From contig CAZLOJ010000035.1 of assembly GCA_964561165.1 (NCBI GenBank), positions 1 through 11,321 of the forward strand: a stretch of DNA of 11,321 bases. The letters are read 5' to 3'. Below the pieces are notes generated by a model. It was not told the DNA's origin and did not search any database. It was given only the letters and a program-made list of their open reading frames with translations. The position numbers were made by a program, and so were the translations under genes. Source of the DNA: IMCC26077 sp964561165 (GTDB taxonomy: Bacteria; Actinomycetota; Actinomycetes; Nanopelagicales; Nanopelagicaceae). This document shows positions 6,482 through 11,321 of this stretch, piece after piece; within the stretch, counting starts at the first letter, position 1; every line of letters starts with the position of its first letter.

Positions 6482-7822
6482 TTATTTCTTTCGCCATCCT
6501 TTAGGGCACTTCGGATTTACACCCGTAATCCGTCGAGAATCTTTGCCTTTCACACACATGATGGTGCTCATCTTCTTGCCCTTTGGCGCTGCTGCTGATG
6601 AACCAGAGTTCTGTGAGTTATTAGCAGGCTGTGCGGTTATTGGTTTGAGTTTGACTTTCAATGTGGGGGACGAGAAGCCAAAGTTATATGCACGGATCTC
6701 AAATACATCAAGGGACTTAACATAACGTGAGGTGTAAGTAGCAATTTCCGCTTTACCATCACCCTCTGAGATCTCGACCTTCACGATATTTCCGGCTTGT
6801 GCGGGGTCTAAGTTAAATGCCTTTCGAATCACATCCCCTTTGACAGCAGTCTCCATCCATCCCTTATTTAGAGTCTTTCGATCAAATAAGAAGTGCGGGC
6901 CTTTCATCGGGACTGTGATGATTCCCTGATCTTGGTCATACTGCACCTGCCCAAGAGAACCTGTTGTTCCGGAAACAAAAATTCCGCCAGAGGTATATCC
7001 CTTAAGTCTTTCGAATTGATAGATATACGGCATGACAGTGATGCTAAATCCTTGTGATGCGGTCTCGGCGTATGACTCAGGATGGTTACAGTTATCTACA
7101 CGAGGATCAAATGCTTGGCCGGGGGCTTTGCAGTTGTACTGATTGGGATAGACCGATCCGAGAATCACTGTGCGCGAGATACCGTCGCTACCTTTAGCCA
7201 CTGAAATATTCGGATTCTTCATATTTGACGTAATGACACCTGCATTTTGACCGAGCGAATTAGATTTCACCGTGATTCGCCACGTTGATCCATCAGGGAC
7301 GGTATTAGCGGTCCACCCATCTTCGCGATCCCAACTACGCACGATTCCTTTATCCACCCATTGGTAGATATTGAATGATTCGCTACTTCCATTGACCATC
7401 AATCGAAAGATAATGTCCGAACCGTCAGGATTAAGTCCCGATGCGGTGTAGCAAGCGTCGTGATGAAATCCTTCGTTGTAATTTGGTCGCGCTCCTATGC
7501 ACGGAATGCCAAACTCTTCTTGCTTCCACGCGCTCTCCGGAGCTAGTGATTTATACGTGAATTTTGGATTGACCGAGACCGTTGCCTTCTTCCAGGTGAT
7601 GCTTGTGTAATCCAAGAAGCCATTCGCATCACGTTTCTCGCTCGCTGGATCACTAAATTCCACACTTTCGATACAGTCGATATTTCTAAAGCCAGTTGCA
7701 CAATCGACCCAGTACTTTGTTTCGGAGGGGTAATAATCCGCCGCTTGGGCAGATGTGGGAGCGAGAAGTGAGGTGGCGCACATCGTGAGCGCGACCGTCA
7801 GAATGGAAACTTTCGAGCGCAT
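6482..7822 (-). CDS. Secreted protein of unknown function with C-terminal Cys-pair tail
   Basis: 446 aa. A clear signal peptide (MRSKVSILTVALTMCATSLLAPTSAQA, cleavage near 27/28) shows export. The mature part is rich in aromatic, Gly, Ser and Asn residues, with scattered cysteines in the first half (WVDCATGFRNIDCIE, IPCIGARPN, HHDACYT, NCKAPGQ, DNCNHPE) that could pair outside the cell. I recognise no catalytic domain; it looks like an all-beta surface or secreted protein. A linker (about 394-417, NNSQNSGSSAAAPKGKK) leads to a terminal motif TIMCVKGK...TGVNPKCPKGWRKK with C423 and C439, resembling tails I have seen on other secreted proteins of freshwater actinobacteria. The ATG at 7822 has TACCCT 6 nt upstream. 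It converges with the transporter gene, with 10 bp between the stops and no clear terminator. Confidence 0.85.
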   Translation of the reverse strand: MRSKVSILTVALTMCATSLLAPTSAQAADYYPSETKYWVDCATGFRNIDCIESVEFSDPASEKRDANGFLDYTSITWKKATVSVNPKFTYKSLAPESAWKQEEFGIPCIGARPNYNEGFHHDACYTASGLNPDGSDIIFRLMVNGSSESFNIYQWVDKGIVRSWDREDGWTANTVPDGSTWRITVKSNSLGQNAGVITSNMKNPNISVAKGSDGISRTVILGSVYPNQYNCKAPGQAFDPRVDNCNHPESYAETASQGFSITVMPYIYQFERLKGYTSGGIFVSGTTGSLGQVQYDQDQGIITVPMKGPHFLFDRKTLNKGWMETAVKGDVIRKAFNLDPAQAGNIVKVEISEGDGKAEIATYTSRYVKSLDVFEIRAYNFGFSSPTLKVKLKPITAQPANNSQNSGSSAAAPKGKKMSTIMCVKGKDSRRITGVNPKCPKGWRKK

Positions 7823-7828
7823 ATATAA

Positions 7829-7834
7829 AGGGTA
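7829..7834 (-). promoter_or_regulatory. Predicted -10 element for leaderless transcript of the secreted protein
   Basis: TACCCT on the minus strand is followed by TTATAT and the ATG; GTGACT lies 17 bp upstream as a possible -35 (4 of 6 consensus bases). The hexamer is identical to the one proposed for the heliorhodopsin gene. Confidence 0.55.
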
Positions 7835-8014
7835 ATCGCTCCTCTTCCAATAGTCACGGAGAAATGAAAAAGTTCTGAGTAAATGCTGAGTCTTTGTGAA
7901 TATCCGGTCAAAGCTCGGTCATTTCCTCATTTCAGGTCGCGGGACGGTTCAGACCCGCATAGTCTCTCGCCACGTTCCTGCGCAAGGTTCACAGAACAAA
8001 TCATTACAAAAAAT

Positions 8015-8036
8015 CAAGCGGTCAAAAGTCTGCTTG
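8015..8036 (+). promoter_or_regulatory. Hairpin in the 5' leader of the fasciclin gene
   Basis: CAAGCGG-TCAAAAGT-CTGCTTG forms a 7-bp stem (one G-T) with an 8-nt loop, 9 nt before the GGAGG ribosome site. It has only a weak T tract after it, so it may stabilise the mRNA or be incidental. The 230-bp region upstream (7835-8014) between the divergent genes shows no promoter I can identify with confidence. Confidence 0.35.
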
Positions 8037-8045
8037 TTTATTCCT

Positions 8046-8050
8046 GGAGG
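8046..8050 (+). promoter_or_regulatory. Strong ribosome-binding site that fixes the fasciclin start
   Basis: GGAGG sits 5 nt before the ATG at 8056, which is followed at once by a signal peptide. This decides against longer open frames that begin further upstream at 7896. Confidence 0.8.
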
Positions 8051-8055
8051 AACCT

Positions 8056-8837
8056 ATGAAATTGAATATTCGAAGCGCATTTGCTTCGACATTGGCCGTT
8101 GCGCTGTTGAGCTCTGGAGTCGCTGGAGCACCATCTGCGCAAGCTGTGGATGGGACAAANNNNNNNNNNNNNNNNNNNNNNNNNNNNNNNNNNNNNNNNN
8201 NNNNNNNNNNNNNNNNNNNNNNNNNNNNNNNNNNNNNNNNNNNNNNNNNNNNNNNNNNNTGTTGAGCTCTGGAGTCGCTGGAGCACCATCTGCGCAAGCT
8301 GTGGATGGGACAAACTCACTCGCGGCAGTTCTAACTGCAAAAAACTCATACGACACAGATAAGAGCAATTACGACATTCTCACAGCTGCAATTCTCGCAG
8401 TACTCAAGGCAAAACCAGATTCAGCAGTAAAGGTTTTGACTGATGGAAACACTGCCCTGACTGCATTTATTCCGAACGATGGCGCGTTTCTAGATCTCGT
8501 CAAGGCGCTCACCGGAAAGAAAGCCAAGACAGAGGCGGCAGCGTTAAAGACTGTTGCATCGCTTGGCATTCCAAAGGTCGAACAGATTCTCTTGTATCAC
8601 GTAGTTCCAGGTGATGCGATTCTCTCTGGCGATGCCTTGAAGGCGAATGGAGCTTCGCTACAGACTGCAGTGGCAGGAAAGGTAATCAAAGTAGGAGTGA
8701 AGGGAACAAAGATCACTCTCACTGATTACAACAAGAAGCTAGAGAATCCTGTCGTACTGCTCTCCCAAGTTGATATCAACAAGGGCAATAAGCAAGTTGC
8801 ACATGGCATTGATGCGGTATTGATGCCCACCAGGTAA
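8056..8837 (+). CDS. Secreted fasciclin (FAS1) domain protein, interrupted by an assembly gap
   Basis: The gene begins MKLNIRSAFASTLAVALLSSGVAG, a signal peptide with cleavage near SAQA-VDG (about 31/32). After the signal sequence comes a 100-base N run, then the last 55 bases repeat exactly and the frame continues. Merging the two 55-bp copies restores one uninterrupted frame of 208 aa (NSLAAVL... to ...HGIDAVLMPTR). The mature protein is a single FAS1 domain: the H1-like segment LTAFIPNDGAFLDLV, the LLYHVVPGDAIL segment and the closing HGIDAVLMP are all visible. FAS1 domains mediate adhesion or bind small ligands outside the cell; the role here is unknown. A strong Shine-Dalgarno precedes the gene and a strong terminator follows it, so it is monocistronic. 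The gap does not indicate a broken gene. Confidence 0.9.
8105..8159 (+). repeat. 55-bp sequence before the gap, identical to 8260-8314
   Basis: The 55 bases ending at the N run are repeated without a mismatch directly after it, in the same codon phase. This is best read as the shared contig-end k-mer left by a de Bruijn assembler. Confidence 0.95.
8160..8259. other. Assembly gap (100 N)
   Basis: Exactly 100 Ns, the usual placeholder length for a gap of unknown size. Because both flanks end in the same 55 bases, the real gap is probably zero or negative, and the contigs overlap here. Confidence 0.98.
8260..8314 (+). repeat. 55-bp sequence after the gap, identical to 8105-8159
   Basis: Second copy of the contig-end overlap. 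If it is collapsed onto the first copy, the fasciclin frame is intact. Confidence 0.95.
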
Positions 8838-8855
8838 CTGGGAAACTCTTCACAT

Positions 8856-8898
8856 AGAATGGCCTCGTACTTCAGTGACGGGGCCATTCTCGTTTTTT
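8856..8898 (+). terminator. Rho-independent terminator after the fasciclin gene
   Basis: AGAATGGCCTCGT pairs with ACGGGGCCATTCT over 13 bp (one T-G) around a 9-nt loop, followed by CG and six Ts. It begins 18 bp after the stop codon and separates this gene from the sugar-dehydrogenase gene. Confidence 0.92.
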
Positions 8899-8920
8899 CG
8901 GAGGGAAGTGTGAGATAGGT

Positions 8921-10042
8921 ATGAGGAAATTCGTATACCTATTAACTCCCTCGCTATTTCTTTTCCTATCGCCACTGACTCCCGCGCTTGCAGCACCGCC
9001 ATCACTAACAATTGAAAAAGTAAATACCCAAGTCGCACAAGTGGTGGGAGATAATGGTGAGCGCGGTGCGGCGCTCGCTCAATTGAAAGATGGACGACTT
9101 CTTCTCGGTGGCGGGAAGAACGGATCGACTCTTTTCCTCTTCAATCGCTCGGATAATTCTCTTTTGAGCGTGGGGCGAGTGATAAAAGCTAGTGAACGAA
9201 TTAATGATTCTCGATTTGCCATCACTGATATCGCAATCATGAGCGAGTCCGCCAATGGCATCTCTCTGCTCATCTCATTTCCGGAATTCAACCGAGCAAA
9301 ATCTTGTGTGAGCCTTGTGCTGTATAACTACACCGCCAAACTCACCGCAAAGCCAACTCTCACCAGAGGTAAGCAGTGGTTCCGCTCATCACCTTGCGTA
9401 CCGGTAAGCGCAGTGCAACATGCAGCTGGACGGATTGCAGTTATTGATTCAAAGAGCGCGTATCTGACGACGGGCGATTTAGGATTTCCGAAGATCAACA
9501 ATCGCAGCGCACGTGGGACGCTGGGCTCTATTTATAAAGTGAGCGCAAGCGGGGCAATGCGTATCTCGCAAGGCCACCGCAACCCGCAAGGCGTTTTGTT
9601 GATCGGAAGCGATCTCTACATCTCTGAGCATGGACCGCGCGGTGGGGATGAGCTCAACCTCGTCGAGCAGGGTAAGGATTATGGCTGGCCCTTTGTTACC
9701 TATGGCGAACCCTATGGTTCGGGGGATTATGTACGCCCGGCTAAGACTGGCACCCATGATGGCTTCACCAAACCACTCTTCTATTGGGTTCCATCGGTAG
9801 CGCCCACGGAATTGATTCAACTTCCAGAGAATTCATCCTGGGGAAAGTGGGCTGGTCACATAGTGATGGGCACGCTCCGCGAGAATTCATTAATCTTCAT
9901 TGAATTGAATTCTCAGAAAGTCATTGGCGAAGTATCTAATGTGAATGTTGGTGAACGCATTCGCGATCTAGAAGTGGATAGCGCAGGAACAATTATCGCC
10001 ACAACAGATAGTGGCGATTTACTCTTAATCTCACCAAATTAA
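8921..10042 (+). CDS. Secreted glucose/sorbosone dehydrogenase-type (PQQ-dependent) beta-propeller protein
   Basis: 373 aa with a signal peptide (hydrophobic 5-20, cleavage near PALA-A at 24/25), so it acts outside the membrane. The C-terminal two thirds carries signatures of the soluble aldose/sorbosone dehydrogenase propeller: GHRNPQG (218-224), SEHGPRGGDELNLV (235-248), DYGWPFVTYG (253-262) and PSVAPTELI (291-299). Known members oxidise sugars with PQQ and calcium. The N-terminal third is divergent, and I do not see the usual early GLLG-type segment, so cofactor binding and activity are uncertain; it could be a non-catalytic sugar-binding relative. Two cysteines (C129, C159) may pair. GGAGGG lies 15 nt before the ATG, rather far for a ribosome site, and no TANNNT box has the leaderless spacing. 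No PQQ synthesis gene is in view. Confidence 0.88.
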   Translation: MRKFVYLLTPSLFLFLSPLTPALAAPPSLTIEKVNTQVAQVVGDNGERGAALAQLKDGRLLLGGGKNGSTLFLFNRSDNSLLSVGRVIKASERINDSRFAITDIAIMSESANGISLLISFPEFNRAKSCVSLVLYNYTAKLTAKPTLTRGKQWFRSSPCVPVSAVQHAAGRIAVIDSKSAYLTTGDLGFPKINNRSARGTLGSIYKVSASGAMRISQGHRNPQGVLLIGSDLYISEHGPRGGDELNLVEQGKDYGWPFVTYGEPYGSGDYVRPAKTGTHDGFTKPLFYWVPSVAPTELIQLPENSSWGKWAGHIVMGTLRENSLIFIELNSQKVIGEVSNVNVGERIRDLEVDSAGTIIATTDSGDLLLISPN

Positions 10043-10101
10043 TTCTTCTCTTTTCACAACTAACAGTTGTTAACAGCAATTAATATTGAGAAAATTTTTA
10101 T

Positions 10102-10138
10102 CAGACCACACACCTACATTTCCGCGTGTGTGTGGCTG
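10102..10138 (+). repeat. Inverted repeat spanning the promoter of the first tRNA-like gene
   Basis: The upstream arm CAG-A-CCACACAC (10102-10113) is the reverse complement, with one bulged A, of GTGTGTGGCTG (10128-10138), the 5' strand of the extended acceptor helix. The 14-nt middle holds the -10 box. The remaining intergenic DNA from 10043 to 10101 is AT-rich and shows nothing else I can name. Confidence 0.5.
10115..10120 (+). promoter_or_regulatory. Predicted -10 element of the first tRNA-like gene
   Basis: TACATT followed by TCCGC, shared with the second copy at the same distance from the RNA. A start 7 nt after the box (10127) falls one base before the extended helix. No clear -35. Confidence 0.5.
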
Positions 10139-10205
10139 TAGCTCAGCGGATAGAGCGCCCCTTTGCCGAAGCGGGAGGTCGTGAGTTCAAATCTTACCAG
10201 TCACA
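10132..10205 (+). tRNA. tRNA-like gene 1, Arg-like, isotype uncertain (8-nt anticodon loop)
   Basis: Seen: acceptor GTGGCTG/CAGTCAC (7 bp, one G-T), T8-A9, D-arm GCTC-AGCGGATA-GAGC, variable loop AGGTC, and T-arm GTGAG-TTCAAAT-CTTAC, with discriminator A. These are sound tRNA features, and the AGCGGATA D-loop resembles actinobacterial tRNA-Arg. The anticodon arm is odd: CCCCTTTGCCGAAGCGGG is 18 nt instead of 17, giving an 8-nt loop TTGCCGAA and a C-C mismatch in the stem. Reading a 7-nt loop gives GCC (Gly); removing one inserted base after U33 gives CCG (Arg). CCA does not follow the discriminator. Instead the helix can extend by GTGT/ACTC (10128-10131 with 10205-10208, one T-T) and is then followed by ACCA (10209-10212). 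It may be a tRNA, a quadruplet-decoding tRNA or a tRNA-derived RNA. Confidence 0.65.
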
Positions 10206-10214
10206 CTCACCACT

Positions 10215-10249
10215 AAAGGCTCTGCAGATCGGCGCGCAGAGCCTTTTTT
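10215..10249 (+). terminator. Rho-independent terminator of tRNA-like gene 1
   Basis: AAGGCTCTGC pairs perfectly with GCAGAGCCTT around a 10-nt loop and runs into six Ts. It starts three bases after the ACCA, so the transcript is short and monocistronic. The A run before the stem also allows weak use from the minus strand by the convergent membrane-protein gene. Confidence 0.92.
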
Positions 10250-10283
10250 GTTTTAATTCGACAATCAGTAATCAATTCTTGAG

Positions 10284-11015
10284 TTAAGTGACAATGAGTA
10301 ATAGCGGAAAGAAAATTAACCCGACAAAAACTAAATATGTACCAAGTCCATTGAGAAACGCAATTGCAGAATTCGCTCCGAAGCGTGCGTGATTAAAGCT
10401 CGACATGATGGATGTCATCACTGGATACATCGCCAGCGCACCAGAGAGGCTCGCGCCCAAAACATTTGAAAAACCAGTAACTAAGAAAATCAGAGTGAGT
10501 GCGGAGATGATGCGCATCGGCAAATCCCATTTAGGAGCTACCGGCAAAATTGCGTGCTTATCAAAAGGCACAGCGGTGCGTTGGAGGATCACCCAGACCA
10601 GTAACCACAGCGCAATTGCCGCCCAGATATTCGAAATCACCAACGAAAGAAGTGGTGCAAAAATCAGGTAAGCCAGGGTCGAAGCGGCGAAGCAGAGTGG
10701 CCAGGGGCGCGACTTGGCCAGGTGTGTATATACATATATATAGAGCAGCACCCCGGTCTGCCCTGCATAAGTACCAAGTATCGCCTCGTGGAGGAATTCG
10801 GCCCCTTGTTCGAAGTAGATCACCAGCAGGATGGGGGTTGCGATGAAGGGAATCGCGACGAAAATACCCCCGACTTTAGGGCCATATTTCTTTTGGATTG
10901 CGTAGGCGAAAACTATAAAGAGCGGCGCTAGCAGAAGTTTGATTGCAAGCGTGGTCACAGTTTGCATAGTACTTAGCGCGACAGAGTCAGAATCAACATT
11001 CGCGCCTATGTCCAC
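10284..11015 (-). CDS. Integral membrane protein of unknown function with an internal repeat
   Basis: Up to 243 aa with about eight hydrophobic helices. The first half has KKYGPKVGGIFVAIPFIATP (42-61) followed by LGTYAGQTGVLLYIYVY. The second half has LGASLSGALAMYPVMTSIM (186-204) followed by AFLNGLGTYLVFVGL. The two G-G-x(4-5)-P segments suggest an ancient duplication in which both halves pack together, as in small transporters. I do not recognise a named family. The reported start is GTG at 11015. An ATG at residue 17 (10967) gives 227 aa beginning directly before the first helix, and the polar 16-residue extension (DIGANVDSDSVALST) is not typical, so that start is plausible. Neither start has a clear ribosome site or TANNNT box. 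The gene lies between the two tRNA-like genes, on the opposite strand. Confidence 0.8.
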   Translation of the reverse strand: MDIGANVDSDSVALSTMQTVTTLAIKLLLAPLFIVFAYAIQKKYGPKVGGIFVAIPFIATPILLVIYFEQGAEFLHEAILGTYAGQTGVLLYIYVYTHLAKSRPWPLCFAASTLAYLIFAPLLSLVISNIWAAIALWLLVWVILQRTAVPFDKHAILPVAPKWDLPMRIISALTLIFLVTGFSNVLGASLSGALAMYPVMTSIMSSFNHARFGANSAIAFLNGLGTYLVFVGLIFFPLLLIVT

Positions 11016-11042
11016 AGATTTGTTCTGGACGAATTAATTAGT

Positions 11043-11079
11043 CAGCACACGCTTTTACATTTCCGCTTGCGTGTGGCTG
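11043..11079 (+). repeat. Inverted repeat spanning the promoter of the second tRNA-like gene
   Basis: CAGCACACGC (11043-11052) is the reverse complement, with one bulge, of GCGTGTGGCTG (11069-11079), the 5' acceptor strand. Relative to copy 1 the base that changed in the acceptor strand also changed in the upstream arm, so the pairing is kept. Confidence 0.5.
11056..11061 (+). promoter_or_regulatory. Predicted -10 element of the second tRNA-like gene
   Basis: TACATT again followed by TCCGC; the predicted start at 11068 is one base before the extended helix, the same geometry as copy 1. Confidence 0.5.
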
Positions 11080-11146
11080 TAGCTCAGCGGATAGAGCGCC
11101 CACCTAACGAAATGGGAGGTTGTAGGTTCAAATCCTACCAGCCATA
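11073..11146 (+). tRNA. tRNA-like gene 2, Arg-like, isotype uncertain (8-nt anticodon loop)
   Basis: A paralogue of the gene at 10132: 31 bases from two before the acceptor through the start of the anticodon stem are identical (11071-11101). Acceptor GTGGCTG/CAGCCAT (first pair G-T), D-arm GCTC-AGCGGATA-GAGC, variable loop AGGTT, T-arm GTAGG-TTCAAAT-CCTAC (perfect), discriminator A. The anticodon arm CCCACCTAACGAAATGGG is again 18 nt: CCCA/TGGG pair, C-A mismatches, and the loop is CTAACGAA (8 nt). A 7-nt reading gives AAC (Val); dropping one A after U33 gives ACG (Arg). The helix extends perfectly by GCGT/ACGC (11069-11072 with 11146-11149), and ACCA follows at 11150-11153. This is 11 bp in total with one G-T. 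Its isotype and whether it decodes at all are open. Confidence 0.65.
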
Positions 11147-11152
11147 CGCACC

Positions 11153-11189
11153 AAAAGTGGTTCTGGAGTCGTTACCCGGAACCACTTTT
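11153..11189 (+). terminator. Rho-independent terminator of tRNA-like gene 2
   Basis: AAAAGTGGTTC pairs perfectly with GAACCACTTTT (11 bp, extendable inward through T-G and two G-C pairs). The A tract and T tract are part of the stem, followed by CCATTTTC. Its first A is the last base of the ACCA, so tRNA-like end and terminator abut. Confidence 0.85.
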
Positions 11190-11207
11190 CCATTTTCAGC
11201 TTTAAAG

Positions 11208-11235
11208 TTACAGAACGTTTAGATAGTGCGATAAT
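11208..11235 (+). promoter_or_regulatory. Promoter of the gene at the right edge
   Basis: TTACAG (11208-11213) and GATAAT (11230-11235) are spaced 16 bp apart and resemble -35 and -10 boxes. The -10 box ends 6 nt before the ATG at 11242, again predicting a leaderless mRNA. Confidence 0.6.
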
Positions 11236-11241
11236 TTCGAT

Positions 11242-11321
11242 ATGAGTGATACACAATCTGTTAATCAAAAAGTCGGTCGCGGCATGGGTTTGATGCTAAT
11301 TGGCACCGGCCTTACGCACTT
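11242..11321 (+). CDS. Start of an unidentified gene, cut by the window edge
   Basis: Only 26 codons are visible, reading MSDTQSVNQKVGRGMGLM and then a hydrophobic LIGTGLTH. A short polar, positively charged N-terminus leading into a hydrophobic stretch suggests a membrane segment beginning near residue 15. A good promoter with leaderless spacing supports the start. Too little remains to assign a family. Confidence 0.6.
   Translation, partial: MSDTQSVNQKVGRGMGLMLIGTGLTH

Noticed and set aside
8105..8314. Tandem duplication of the signal-peptide region as a biological repeat
   Set aside because: Exact 55-bp identity bounded by exactly 100 Ns is the signature of overlapping contig ends.
7896..8837. 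A 313-codon frame running through the gap from 7896
   Set aside because: It only exists because N codons read as open. The true start is the ATG at 8056 with a GGAGG site and a signal peptide, and the frame joins after collapsing the duplicated 55 bp.
10132..10205. Plain tRNA-Gly (GCC) call for copy 1, and tRNA-Val (AAC) for copy 2
   Set aside because: Both need a 7-nt loop that leaves the anticodon stem mispaired; the D-loop looks Arg-like, so the isotype is left open.
10722..10743. Alternating purine-pyrimidine tract (GT then TA steps) as a Z-DNA or regulatory element
   Set aside because: It encodes LLYIYVYTH in a membrane helix of the 243-aa protein, and codon choice for Ile/Tyr/Val explains it.
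11010..11030. GTCCA...TGGAC inverted repeat near the membrane-protein start
   Set aside because: A 5-bp stem with an 11-nt spacer and no promoter beside it is within chance expectation.

Overview
The window most likely comes from a small-genome freshwater actinobacterium, for example the acI / Nanopelagicales type. This is an inference from gene content: an actinobacterial-type heliorhodopsin, a Cys-containing leader peptide of the actinobacterial sulfur-gene type, probable leaderless starts, compact spacing and moderate GC by eye. No phylogenetic marker is present to prove it. A run of 100 Ns flanked by identical 55-bp ends shows that this is a scaffold from a short-read or metagenomic assembly.

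Layout: (1) 1-1723, minus strand: a D-erythronate-dehydrogenase-like NAD epimerase followed by a short-chain dehydrogenase that runs off the window, with a 4-bp ATGA overlap; probably a sugar-acid catabolic operon. (2) 1769-2164, plus: a small membrane-anchored coiled-coil protein, transcribed divergently from the epimerase. (3) 4054-2161, minus: a three-gene cluster of a short cation-diffusion-facilitator-like transporter, a membrane-anchored CopC-domain protein and a heliorhodopsin. (4) 4177-6471, plus: a thiosulfate/sulfane-sulfur unit made of a 22-codon Cys-containing leader peptide, a secreted two-domain rhodanese and a YeeE/YedE-family transporter. (5) 7822-6482, minus: a secreted protein of unknown function with a short Cys-pair C-terminal tail. 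(6) 8056-8837, plus: a secreted fasciclin-domain protein interrupted by the assembly gap, followed by a strong terminator. (7) 8921-10042, plus: a secreted glucose/sorbosone-dehydrogenase-type beta-propeller. (8) 10100-11190: two near-duplicate tRNA-like genes, each with its own -10 element and terminator, flanking a convergently oriented integral membrane protein. (9) 11242-end: the start of an unidentified gene.

The genes cover periplasmic/extracytoplasmic metal handling, light sensing, sulfur acquisition and secreted enzymes or adhesins. The most unusual signal is the tRNA-like pair. Both copies have good D- and T-arms, an anticodon arm with one nucleotide too many (8-nt loop), and an acceptor helix that can extend to 11 bp and ends exactly before ACCA. 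The predicted transcription start lies next to the 5' end of that long helix. Second is the cysteine-type leader peptide ahead of the rhodanese-YeeE pair. Third is the metal transporter-CopC-heliorhodopsin neighbourhood. A recurring TANNNT - 6 nt - start-codon pattern suggests that many genes here are translated from leaderless mRNAs.
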